Below, in pieces: positions 43,174 to 51,321 of a stretch of DNA of 64,000 nt. The notes under the pieces are model-generated. The model searched no databases. It worked only from the letters and a program-made list of their open reading frames with translations, and was not told the origin of the DNA. The stretch lies in NCBI GenBank assembly GCA_036560145.1, contig DATBRV010000112.1, positions 62,001 through 126,000 of the forward strand. Direction: 5' to 3'. Position 1 is the first letter of the stretch. Every line of letters starts with the position of its first letter. Made by a program: the position numbers and the translations under genes. Source of the DNA: DATBRV01 sp036560145. GTDB taxonomy: Bacteria; Myxococcota_A; UBA9160; SMWR01.

Positions 43174-44736
43174 ATGAACGGCCAGCTCGCGCGCCGCGCG
43201 ATCACACCCGTCCTCGTCGGCCTCGCGGCCCTGGCCGGGATGCTCGCCCTGGCCCACGCCACCCGCCATGGCGCCGGGATCGCCCCGGATTCCGCGAGCT
43301 ACCTGGAAGCGGCCCGCAACCTCGCCGCCGGCCACGGCGTCTCGACCTCGGAGGACGGCGTCTCGTTGCTTCCGCTGACGCGCTTTCCCCCGCTCTACCC
43401 GGCCGCGATCGCGGCGATTGCAAAGCTCGGGGCGGATCCCCTGGATGCAGCCCGCTGGCTCGGCATCGTCCTGCTCGGCGCAAACAGCGTGCTCGCGGGC
43501 CTGCTGGTCGCGAGGTGCGCGCCCGGCGCGCGCTGGCTCCCTGTCGTCGGCGCGGTCCTGATGGCGAGCTCGCCGGACGTGGTCGTGATCCACGGCGCCG
43601 TGCTCTCGGAGCCGCTCTTCCTCTTCCTCGGATTCTCGGGGCTGCTCTTCCTCTCGCTTCATCTGGAGACGAGGCAGCCGCGGTGGCTGCTCGCGGCCTC
43701 GTTCCTCGTCGCGCTCGCCTGCCTCACGCGCTTCGTCGGACCCTCGCTGGTGGCGACCGGGGCGCTCGCCCTCCTCTTCTTCCCGGGCGCTCGGCCTCGC
43801 CGGCGTGCGCTGGACGCTGCCGCGTTCGCGGCGATCGCCCTGCTCCCGGTTTGTTTTTGGACGCTTCGCAACCAGCTCCTCGCCGGCGAGGCGACGCGCC
43901 GGAGCTTCGCGTTCCATCCGATCGAAGGAGACGCGTTCCGCCTCGCGCTCCGGTCCGTCGGGGGGTGGCTGCTGGCGGGCCAGCTCGGCGAGGTCGCCGC
44001 CTGGCTGCTCGGCGCGGTCCTGCTGCTCTGCGTCCTGCGCTGGCTCGCGCGTGGCGCGCCGCGCGCCGGGGCGGCGGCGATGCCGCGCATCCTGCTCTGG
44101 TTCGTCCCCATGTATCTGGTCCTGCTGCTGGCTTCGATCTCGTTCTTCGACGCCGCGACGCCCCTCAACAGCCGCATCCTCTCGCCGCTCCTGGTGGCGC
44201 TGCTGGTGCTCGCGGTCTGCGGCGCGCAAGCGGCGGCGCGCGGCTGGCGCAGCCCCGCGCCTGCAATCCTCGCGGCGCTGATGGCGCTCGTCTTCACCTT
44301 CTGCTTCGCCCGCGACACCCGCGAGTGGATCCGAGAGCGGGCGGCGACGGGAGGCGTGGGATTCGGCAGCCTCGCCTGGCGCGAGTCCGAGACGATGCGC
44401 CGCGTGAGCGAGCTCCCCGCCGACGCTCTCGTCTACTCGAACGCGCGCGACGCGATCTACGCCCTGACCGGCCGGGGGAGCCGCTGGATCCCGGCCTGGG
44501 TCGACGCCGAGACGCGTCAGCCGCGCCCGGACTATCTCGCCGAGCTCGAAGAGATCCGGGCCGGCCTGCGCGCCGGAAACGCCTCGCTGGTCTGGTTCGA
44601 CCGGATCGACTGGCGCTGGTATCTGCCCTCTCGCCCCGCCCTCTCGCAGCAGCTTCCGATCCTTCAGGTGTCGCAGCTCCGCGACGGCGAGATCTGGGGA
44701 TACGATCCCGCGCGCGACGCGCCGGGCGCCCGCTAG
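43174..44736 (+). CDS. GT-C-type glycosyltransferase-like membrane protein
   Basis: 520 aa with about ten helices. The first loop holds GIAPDSASYLEAARNLAAGH, matching the PDSxxY..A..L acidic motif of polyprenyl-phosphate-dependent GT-C enzymes. The C-terminal 130 residues are soluble. It is divergent from the NTF2-like gene and convergent with another GT-C-like gene at 44738 (one-base gap). Confidence 0.76.
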   Translation: MNGQLARRAITPVLVGLAALAGMLALAHATRHGAGIAPDSASYLEAARNLAAGHGVSTSEDGVSLLPLTRFPPLYPAAIAAIAKLGADPLDAARWLGIVLLGANSVLAGLLVARCAPGARWLPVVGAVLMASSPDVVVIHGAVLSEPLFLFLGFSGLLFLSLHLETRQPRWLLAASFLVALACLTRFVGPSLVATGALALLFFPGARPRRRALDAAAFAAIALLPVCFWTLRNQLLAGEATRRSFAFHPIEGDAFRLALRSVGGWLLAGQLGEVAAWLLGAVLLLCVLRWLARGAPRAGAAAMPRILLWFVPMYLVLLLASISFFDAATPLNSRILSPLLVALLVLAVCGAQAAARGWRSPAPAILAALMALVFTFCFARDTREWIRERAATGGVGFGSLAWRESETMRRVSELPADALVYSNARDAIYALTGRGSRWIPAWVDAETRQPRPDYLAELEEIRAGLRAGNASLVWFDRIDWRWYLPSRPALSQQLPILQVSQLRDGEIWGYDPARDAPGAR

Positions 44737-44737
44737 C

Positions 44738-46336
44738 TCACGGGCGCTGCTGGAAGACGTACAAGGTCGGGCGCACGTACAAGAGATCGCCGGGCCGGCG
44801 GCTGCCGAGCCAATCGGGGAGGCAGGCGGGGCGGAATTCCGGCCCGAAGCGGGCGACGAGCCGATAGCGCTCTTCGCGGAAGAGCGCGTCGAAGAAGGCC
44901 GGCGCGGTGTCTCCCTCCGCCCGCTCGCGGGCGTAGTCGCTGGTGGCGATGTAGTCGAGACCGGCGCCCAGGTAGCGCGAAGCATCGAAGTTGCGGCGCA
45001 GCATGAGGCCGTCCACGCGGAGCCGGTGGTCCGCCGCGAGCCGCGGCGCATAGGTGTGATCCCCGTAATAAGACGCGGTGACGCCGACGCGCGCCCCCGG
45101 CGGCGCGTGCTCGGCGAGCCAGCGGCCCGCTCGATCCCGGACGTCCTCGGCAAACTGAAGCGGCCACAGATAGGCCAGCGAGAGCTGGAGCGAGAGGGCG
45201 GCGGTCAGGCCGAGGGCGGCAGCCGTGGCCGCGCGCACGCGCGCCGGCCCCGCGAGCGCGCGCATCGCCGCCGCCAGCGCCGCCGCGGCGGCGAGCGCCA
45301 TGGGCGCCGCCAGCACCTCCTGGTGTCGCAGCATGTCGCCTCCCAGGCGGGCGAGCAGGACGTAGCCGGCGGCGATCTGGGCGACGACGGCCAGGCTGCC
45401 AGGCGCGCGCGAGGCCATCAGCACCGGAATCCCCGCGTAACCCGCCAGCGCTGCGGCGCTGCCGAAGGCGTACAGCGACACGGTGCTGAGTTGATCGACC
45501 GGGAGCGCCCAGCTCCCTTCGTTGTGGGTCGAGGCCGCGATCCCGAGCCCGCCCCGCCAGGCTTCGAGATGGAGCAGGGCCTCGAGGTTTCCGAACAGCC
45601 ATCCTGCGAGTGCGCCCCCCGCGATCACGGGCGCGGAGCGGAGCGCGGCGCGCAGCCAGCGCGCGCCCGGCTTGCCGCGCTCGTGCTCGAGCGCGGCGAC
45701 CGCGAGCGGCGCGAGGCCGACGGCGCCCGAGAGCAGACACGCCGTGGCGAGCCCCGTGCACGCCCCGCCCAGCGCGAGCCAGCGGCGGTCGCCCGTGCGC
45801 GCCATCGCGACGGCCGCCGCCAGCGACGCCGTCGTGAGGGCCGCGCTGAGCACGTCGGGACGCGCGTAGTGGGCGTCCAGCGCCGTGACGGGAAAGAACA
45901 GATAGAGGGCGGCGGCGCCGAGCGCGGGCGCGGCGCCGAGCAGGCGGAGCGCCACGGCCGCCAGCAGCGCGGCGCTGGCCAGATCGGCGGCGACGTTCAG
46001 CAGGCGCAGCCCCAGCAGGGTCGCCGCGTAGTCCTGCGGCGGCGGGGCCAGCTGGCTGGCGCGCACGGCGCCTCGCACCAGCCAGCCCACCCGCGCGTAG
46101 AAGGCCCCGCCATAGACGAACGCAACCGGGCTCGGTGTCGCGTAGAGCTGCTCGGCGGCGTGCCAGACCACGTGCTCGTCGGGGTGGATCGGCGGCTCGC
46201 CCGGCGCGCCGCGATCCGGCAGCCCCCAGCCGAGCCCGAGCAAGCGCAGGCCGAGCCCCGCGAGCATCACCAGCAGCAGGCCGCGGCGTGCCGCCGCCGA
46301 GGGGGCCTCGCGGGAGGTAGCGGATCTTCGCTGCAA
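44738..46336 (-). CDS. GT-C-type glycosyltransferase-like membrane protein
   Basis: 532 aa with about ten helices. First-loop motif EPPIHPDEHVVWHAAEQLYA is the PDE-type acidic motif of GT39/GT83-like enzymes. A short soluble C-terminus contains GVTASYYGDHTYAPRLAADH. It is probably a sugar transferase acting on the outer face of the inner membrane. Substrate unknown. Confidence 0.76.
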   Translation of the reverse strand: MQRRSATSREAPSAAARRGLLLVMLAGLGLRLLGLGWGLPDRGAPGEPPIHPDEHVVWHAAEQLYATPSPVAFVYGGAFYARVGWLVRGAVRASQLAPPPQDYAATLLGLRLLNVAADLASAALLAAVALRLLGAAPALGAAALYLFFPVTALDAHYARPDVLSAALTTASLAAAVAMARTGDRRWLALGGACTGLATACLLSGAVGLAPLAVAALEHERGKPGARWLRAALRSAPVIAGGALAGWLFGNLEALLHLEAWRGGLGIAASTHNEGSWALPVDQLSTVSLYAFGSAAALAGYAGIPVLMASRAPGSLAVVAQIAAGYVLLARLGGDMLRHQEVLAAPMALAAAAALAAAMRALAGPARVRAATAAALGLTAALSLQLSLAYLWPLQFAEDVRDRAGRWLAEHAPPGARVGVTASYYGDHTYAPRLAADHRLRVDGLMLRRNFDASRYLGAGLDYIATSDYARERAEGDTAPAFFDALFREERYRLVARFGPEFRPACLPDWLGSRRPGDLLYVRPTLYVFQQRP

Positions 46337-46406
46337 GCGGGCATCTTATGTCGGGCGCGGGGTGCTCCGCCAAGTTCCGAGGCCTCGGAGGGCTCGCTCG
46401 AGAAGC

Positions 46407-47345
46407 ATGCCGGCGACGATTCCCACGCACCTCGAGCGAAACGTCCGGCCGCTCGGACCCGAGGCGGAAGCGCAGGTGCGGCGATCGCTGATCACGCACT
46501 ACTTCGCTGCTTCGCCGCCCGGTTATCTGGAGACCGAGATCGGCCGGAAGGATCTGGAGGCGCACCAGTTCCACCGGCTCGCGCGCAACCGGCGCGTGAT
46601 CGTGCCCTGGCTGGACGCCGCGCGGCCGCTCGCGGGGGCGCGGATCCTCGAGATCGGCTGCGGAACCGGAGCCTCCACGGTCGCGCTTGCGGAGCAGGGC
46701 GCCGAGGTGATCGGCGTCGACATCGACGAGCCCGCGATGGCGGCCGCCCGCGAGCGCGCCCGCCTGCATGGACAGCGGGCGGTCTTCACGTTCTGTAATG
46801 CGACGGAAGTGGCCGAGCGCTTCGCCGGCGAGCGCTTCGATTTCATCATCTACTTCGCGGCGCTCGAGCACATGACGCTCGAGGAGCGGCTCTCGTCGAT
46901 CGCGAGCACCTGGCGGATGCTCCCGAGCGGAGGCCTCTGGGTCGTGATCGAGACGCCCAACCGCTTGTGGTACTACGACGGGCACACGGCGCTGCTGCCG
47001 TTCTTCCACTGGCTGCCGGAGGATCTGGCGTTCCAGTACACGCGCTTCAGCCAGCGCAGCAACTTCCGGGAGATCTACCGGGAGGACGGGCCGGAGCGCC
47101 GGCAGCATTTCCTGCGGCGCGGGCGGGGCGTCAGCTTCCACGAGCTCGAGCTCGCGATCGGCCCGGCGGCGGAGCTCGAGGTGGTCAGCTCCCTGCATCA
47201 GTTCGGGAGCCGGCGAAGCCGGCTGCCGTGGCGGCGGCGCGTCTCGACGGCGGAGGCGTACCGCAGGATCCTGGCCGCGGTGGGGCCGGCCGGCGTCCAC
47301 GAGGGCTTCTATCAGGAGGATCTCGACCTGATCCTCCGGAAGTAG
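46407..47345 (+). CDS. Class I SAM-dependent methyltransferase
   Basis: 312 aa from an ATG. Motif I ILEIGCGTGASTVALAE, GVDIDE, IIYFAALEHMTLEERL and SGGLWVVIETPNR give a Rossmann-fold SAM enzyme. The N- and C-terminal extensions are typical of methyltransferases in glycan clusters. Its 3' end overlaps the convergent HTTM gene by 34 bp. Confidence 0.86.
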   Translation: MPATIPTHLERNVRPLGPEAEAQVRRSLITHYFAASPPGYLETEIGRKDLEAHQFHRLARNRRVIVPWLDAARPLAGARILEIGCGTGASTVALAEQGAEVIGVDIDEPAMAAARERARLHGQRAVFTFCNATEVAERFAGERFDFIIYFAALEHMTLEERLSSIASTWRMLPSGGLWVVIETPNRLWYYDGHTALLPFFHWLPEDLAFQYTRFSQRSNFREIYREDGPERRQHFLRRGRGVSFHELELAIGPAAELEVVSSLHQFGSRRSRLPWRRRVSTAEAYRRILAAVGPAGVHEGFYQEDLDLILRK

Positions 47346-48256
47346 CCGGCGAGGCTGCGGCGGACGGCCGCGAGGTCGAAGAAGATGAAGAATACGATCG
47401 GGAAGAGGCCGAACCCGACGTAGGCGAGCACCGTGTTGGAGACGTGGAAGAAGGCGACACCGAGCAGAAACAGCAGCCGGGCCCGGGGGCTCGGCATGAA
47501 GAGGATCAGCGGGAAGCCGGCCTCCATCACGAAGGTGCTGAATCCGATGATCCGGCAGAGCGTCTCCTGGTGCATCAGCCAATAGGGCAGCGGGTTGAAG
47601 ACGGGCTCGCCCGAGTCGGTGGCGCCCCAGATCAGCGAGCGGCTGAGCAGCAGGTCCTGGATCCGCCGCGGATCCGTGAACCACACCCAGCCGGTGACGC
47701 GCAGCTTCGCGAGCACGGACCAGAAGTAGAAGGACGCGCAGTAGACCTGCATCGCCTTGATCGGCCAGCTCGCCTGCCACTCCGGGGTGGCGCGTCCCGC
47801 CGCCGCCAGCTGCGGGCTCCTGCGGGCGTCGAGCGAGCGGGCGCGGCCGCAGGCCGAGAGCAGCAGGAAGAAGAGCATCTGGATCGGCACCAGATAGCGG
47901 TGATGCTCATCGCCGGTGACGCTGTCGCGAGCGCCCTGGAGATAGAAGATCAGCAGGATCTGGAGTCCGATCGAGAGACGCGTCCGATAGCCGAGGATCA
48001 TGCCGAGGGTGGCGAGCTCGAGCAGCGCGAAGCCGGCGTAGGCGAGCACGGGGATCTGGCGCTCGAGGCCGAGCAGCTCGAAGTACCAGACGGGATCCAG
48101 GAAGTAGAAGCTCGCCCCGGACGGGTCGAGCAGGAAAAAAGTATAGAACTGGGTGACGTGGAAGAAGAGCAAACCGATCCCGAAGCAGATCCGGAGCAGG
48201 GCCAGGCTCTCGACCGAGAAGCCGGTGAACCAGAACCGGTTCCACGCGCCCGACAT
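47312..48256 (-). CDS. HTTM-domain membrane protein (gamma-carboxylase-like)
   Basis: 314 aa with about six or seven helices. The start SVESLALLRICFGIGLLFFH, EHHRYLVPIQMLFFLLLSAC and YWLMHQETLCRIIGFSTFVM are typical of horizontally transferred transmembrane (HTTM) domain proteins related to vitamin K-dependent gamma-carboxylase. Bacterial members lack known substrates. It follows a 188-aa partner gene by two bases. Confidence 0.82.
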   Translation of the reverse strand: MSGAWNRFWFTGFSVESLALLRICFGIGLLFFHVTQFYTFFLLDPSGASFYFLDPVWYFELLGLERQIPVLAYAGFALLELATLGMILGYRTRLSIGLQILLIFYLQGARDSVTGDEHHRYLVPIQMLFFLLLSACGRARSLDARRSPQLAAAGRATPEWQASWPIKAMQVYCASFYFWSVLAKLRVTGWVWFTDPRRIQDLLLSRSLIWGATDSGEPVFNPLPYWLMHQETLCRIIGFSTFVMEAGFPLILFMPSPRARLLFLLGVAFFHVSNTVLAYVGFGLFPIVFFIFFDLAAVRRSLAGYFRRIRSRSS

Positions 48257-48258
48257 GC

Positions 48259-48825
48259 CTAGAAGCGCTCCCGCCAGCGCTCGTCCCAGCGCACGTCCGC
48301 CTCCGCGTGGTCGCGCGTGACCTTCGAGAGGTCGTCGAAGCGCCGATAGAGGACGTCGAAGGACGCCTGCACGCGCACGATGAACCCGGGATCGTCGGGC
48401 TCGAGGTCGAAGGTCTTGTTCAGGCTCTGGAGCAGGCGGAACCCGGTGTCGGGGTCGTGGCGCTCCTCCCCCTCTTCGAGGCCGCGGATCCAGCGGTTGA
48501 AGGCGCCGAGGCTCTGGCTGGCGTGCTCGTAGCCGACCGCCGCCTGGCCGAACGCACGCTGGTAGTAGATCCGGTACATGTGGTTGCGCGCGATGTTGAG
48601 CTCGCTCGCGCCGAGGTAGCCGGTGCTCCCGTCGCGGCGCGTGACTTCCACCCCGCGCATGTAGACCGCGTCCTCGACCACGCGATTGGAGGTGAGCTCG
48701 TGGGGCTCCCAGGCGCTGTACATCGGCGCCCAGGTCAGCGGGAAGCTGTCGACGCGGAGCAAGACGGCGCCCCAGGTCACGCAGAGCCACGCGACGAGGA
48801 AGCGGCTCACGTTCCGGCGCGTCAA
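48259..48825 (-). CDS. Hypothetical membrane-anchored partner of the HTTM protein
   Basis: 188 aa. One N-terminal helix (FLVAWLCVTWGAVLLRVDSF) then a soluble domain with WAPMYSAWEPHEL and NIARNHMYRIYYQRAFGQAA. No family recognised. It is two bases upstream of the HTTM gene, and small genes of this kind often accompany HTTM proteins, so a shared function is inferred. Confidence 0.72.
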   Translation of the reverse strand: MTRRNVSRFLVAWLCVTWGAVLLRVDSFPLTWAPMYSAWEPHELTSNRVVEDAVYMRGVEVTRRDGSTGYLGASELNIARNHMYRIYYQRAFGQAAVGYEHASQSLGAFNRWIRGLEEGEERHDPDTGFRLLQSLNKTFDLEPDDPGFIVRVQASFDVLYRRFDDLSKVTRDHAEADVRWDERWRERF

Positions 48826-48904
48826 GGAATCCCCCCGAGGCGGAGAGCATACGCGAGATCGGATAGGCTCTGCGCACCCCCCTGCGACCGTGGAGGAGCT
48901 GCAA

Positions 48905-49561
48905 ATGGCCCGGGGACTCCTGCTGATCGTTCTGGCGGCGCTTCTCTCGCTCGCGGGGCTGGCCGGCTACCAGCTGCTGCGGACGGGTCTCGCCGCCGAC
49001 GTCTACCGCGCGCGCCTCGAGGAGACGGTCCGGGATTACGAGATCCTGCGCGGACAGTACAACCAGGCCGTCCGCCGCACGGCCGTCACCGAGCTGGTGG
49101 TCGAGGACGGCAAGCTCGCCGTGGTGATCCGCGACGCCGGCGGGATCCTGCGCAGGATCGAGACCCCCTTCGATCCGTCGCGGGAGATCTACGTCGACTT
49201 CGTGCTCCTCGACGGGCGCCTCTGGATCCGTCGGGTCTTCGACGACCGGACGCCGCCCGAGCAGGGGGTGCTGATCGACCCTGCGCTCGCGGAGATCGAC
49301 TGGAGCGAGGAGCCCGAGGCCTACGGCAAGGCGGCCTATCGCGCGCTCGGCCCGGGTCGCTGGGTGGTCTCGGTGACGGGCGACGGATCGCTCGGCCTGG
49401 CCCAGGCGAGCGAGGACGCGGTCATCGAGCTGGCGCCCCCGCCGCCCGTGCGCGACTACGAGCCGATCGAGAGCGCGCTCGACGGCGCGCTGCGGGATCT
49501 CGCCCCCGCCGAGGTGTTGCGGGCGCTCTCGGAGCGACTCGGTTGGAACCTCCGCAGCTAG
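48905..49561 (+). CDS. Hypothetical exported protein with coiled-coil segment
   Basis: 218 aa from the ATG at 48905. A signal anchor (LLLIVLAALLSLAGLAGYQLL) is followed by a helix (YRARLEETVRDYEILRGQYN) and a beta-rich domain (VVEDGKLAVVIRDAGG, VDFVLLDGRLWIRR). No family recognised. It is divergent from the HTTM pair and slightly overlaps the PAS-domain gene. Confidence 0.72.
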   Translation: MARGLLLIVLAALLSLAGLAGYQLLRTGLAADVYRARLEETVRDYEILRGQYNQAVRRTAVTELVVEDGKLAVVIRDAGGILRRIETPFDPSREIYVDFVLLDGRLWIRRVFDDRTPPEQGVLIDPALAEIDWSEEPEAYGKAAYRALGPGRWVVSVTGDGSLGLAQASEDAVIELAPPPPVRDYEPIESALDGALRDLAPAEVLRALSERLGWNLRS

Positions 49562-50115
49562 CGACTCTTTGGACGATCGACGCGGCGGACGTGATCACGT
49601 CCGTCGGCGCCGATTGGAATGCCTTCGCGGCCGCCAACGACGGCGCGGCGCTGACCGGCTCGCGCGTGGTCGGGCGCTCGCTCTTCGACTTCATCGCCGG
49701 GGACGAGACCCGGCGGATCTACCAGCTCCTGCTGCGCCGGGTGCGCGCGCTCGACGCGCCGATCCTCCTGCCCTTCCGCTGCGATTCGCCGGACGCCCGG
49801 CGCCACATGCGCCTCGAGATCCGGCCGGGGCGCGAGCGCGGGGTCGAGTTCCGCGGCGTCTGCCTGCGCTCGGAGACCCGCCGCCATCTGCGGCTCGTCT
49901 CTGCGAGCGAGCCCCGCCCGCGGGCGCTGCTCGTCTCGTGCTCGTTCTGTCTGCTCGTGCAGGTGCCTCCAAAAAGCTGGCTCGAGGCGGAGGATGCCGT
50001 GGTGCGGCTCCGCCTGCTCGACGGCGACGCGCCGCCGCGGCTCGTGTACGGCGTCTGTCCCGCGTGCAAAACCCGACTTGGCGAGGCTAGCGGCGGAGCT
50101 GCCCCGCTCCGGTGA
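49543..50115 (+). CDS. PAS-like sensor with C-terminal zinc-ribbon cysteines
   Basis: 190 aa. A TTG at 49543 with GGAG upstream is preferred over a GTG at 49591, which would remove the first PAS strand. Residues 10-70 (ITSVGADWNAFAAAND, GRSLFDFIAGDETRRIYQ) resemble a PAS fold. The end has CSFC and CPAC pairs that would form a zinc ribbon. No output domain is attached, so it may partner with another protein. It overlaps the convergent dehydrogenase gene by 29 bp. Confidence 0.65.
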   Translation: MEPPQLATLWTIDAADVITSVGADWNAFAAANDGAALTGSRVVGRSLFDFIAGDETRRIYQLLLRRVRALDAPILLPFRCDSPDARRHMRLEIRPGRERGVEFRGVCLRSETRRHLRLVSASEPRPRALLVSCSFCLLVQVPPKSWLEAEDAVVRLRLLDGDAPPRLVYGVCPACKTRLGEASGGAAPLR

Positions 50116-51160
50116 TCGGGGGCAGGTCGAGCGGCGTGAGCACCCCCGGCTTCGCGGCGCAGACCGCCGGGATGCTGTTCACGATGCGACTGGCCGCGGT
50201 GGCGTTGCCGCCCCCGGCCGGCCCCGGCTCGCAGGAATCCTCGCCGTGGATGCTGACGTGCAGCTCGGGAGAGCCGCTGATCCGGACCCGATGGCAGCCC
50301 CTTCCCTCGGTCGGGTGAGGCCAATCGGGGGCGCAGGCATCGTCGATCCGGGTGATGTGCTCGACGACGTAGAGCGCCCTGCCCTGGCAGAGGCCGCGCA
50401 CCTCGAATCGGAACGCTCCCTGCGTGCCTTCGTCGAATCGCCCCATGCCGGGGACCTGCACGGTGCGCGCCAGCGGGCGCCGCTCGACGAAGCTCTCGAC
50501 CGCGTCCACCGGGCGCCCGAGACCATCCCCGAGCAGGCGCACCATCGGCTCCCAGACCATCTTGAGCGCGAAGTCGTGGAGCATGATCGGCAGGCGATCC
50601 ATCGGCTCGCCGAAGCCGATCACCTTGCGCACCACCTCGGGCTGATCGTAGAGCGCGTAGTTGAAGATCTCCTGACAGCGCACCTCGCGGATGTCGGAGA
50701 CCACGCCGCTGAGCAGCAGCGGGAGGATGTCGAGCGCCCATCCCGGATCGATACCGGAGACGAACAGCGAGCTGCCGCCTTCCCGGCAGGCGTCCTGCAC
50801 CTGCTCGAGCAGCTCGGGCGGGGTGGTGGGCGGGTAGAGCAGCGCGTAAAACGAAGTTGATACGACGTTCGCGCCGGCTCGCAGGCAGGCGAGCAGATCC
50901 TGGAGCGCCTCGGCGGGGCGGGTGTCGGCGCTGGCCGTGTACACGACGGCGTCCACGCCCTGCGCCAGCAGCGCGCGGGAGTCCTGCGTGGCGAGCACGC
51001 CGGTCTTCGCGACGCCGGCGATCTCGCCCGCATCGCGGCCGCGCTTGGCGGGGTTCGAGACGATCACGCCCGCCAGCGCGAGGTCGTGGTGCGAGAGGAC
51101 GGCGCGAATCGCGGGCCGGCCGACGTTGCCGGTTCCCCAGACGAGCACGCGCTTGCTCAT
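50087..51160 (-). CDS. DapB-like NAD(P)-dependent dehydrogenase
   Basis: 357 aa from the ATG at 51160. N-terminal Rossmann motif VLVWGTGNVGRPAIRAVLSH, then YTASADTRPAEAL and STSFYALLYPP. This resembles dihydrodipicolinate reductase N-domain relatives such as 2,4-diaminopentanoate dehydrogenases. Substrate uncertain. It is divergent from the NRPS gene (161 bp apart), so it may act on its product or precursor. Confidence 0.78.
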   Translation of the reverse strand: MSKRVLVWGTGNVGRPAIRAVLSHHDLALAGVIVSNPAKRGRDAGEIAGVAKTGVLATQDSRALLAQGVDAVVYTASADTRPAEALQDLLACLRAGANVVSTSFYALLYPPTTPPELLEQVQDACREGGSSLFVSGIDPGWALDILPLLLSGVVSDIREVRCQEIFNYALYDQPEVVRKVIGFGEPMDRLPIMLHDFALKMVWEPMVRLLGDGLGRPVDAVESFVERRPLARTVQVPGMGRFDEGTQGAFRFEVRGLCQGRALYVVEHITRIDDACAPDWPHPTEGRGCHRVRISGSPELHVSIHGEDSCEPGPAGGGNATAASRIVNSIPAVCAAKPGVLTPLDLPPITGAGQLRR

Positions 51161-51321
51161 GTCGCGGACACCCCTCGCGATGGTCGACGCGAAGATCGCC
51201 CGGCAAGAGTCCCATCGCTCGCGCCACCGCGCCAGGGCGTCGGGTCCGATCCTCGCGCGCTCCGCGCGGCGTTCTGGCAACCTGTGGGCGATTCCGGGCT
51301 GGGCCGGGCTGGAGGCTGCGC

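Noticed and set aside
44733..47780. 1015-aa open frame on the minus strand
   Set aside because: Overlaps two good genes and has Arg/Ala/Gly bias with no motif.
50857..51321. Upstream extension of the NRPS frame
   Set aside because: Arg/Pro-rich, overlaps the divergent dehydrogenase start, and a good GTG is available at 51322.
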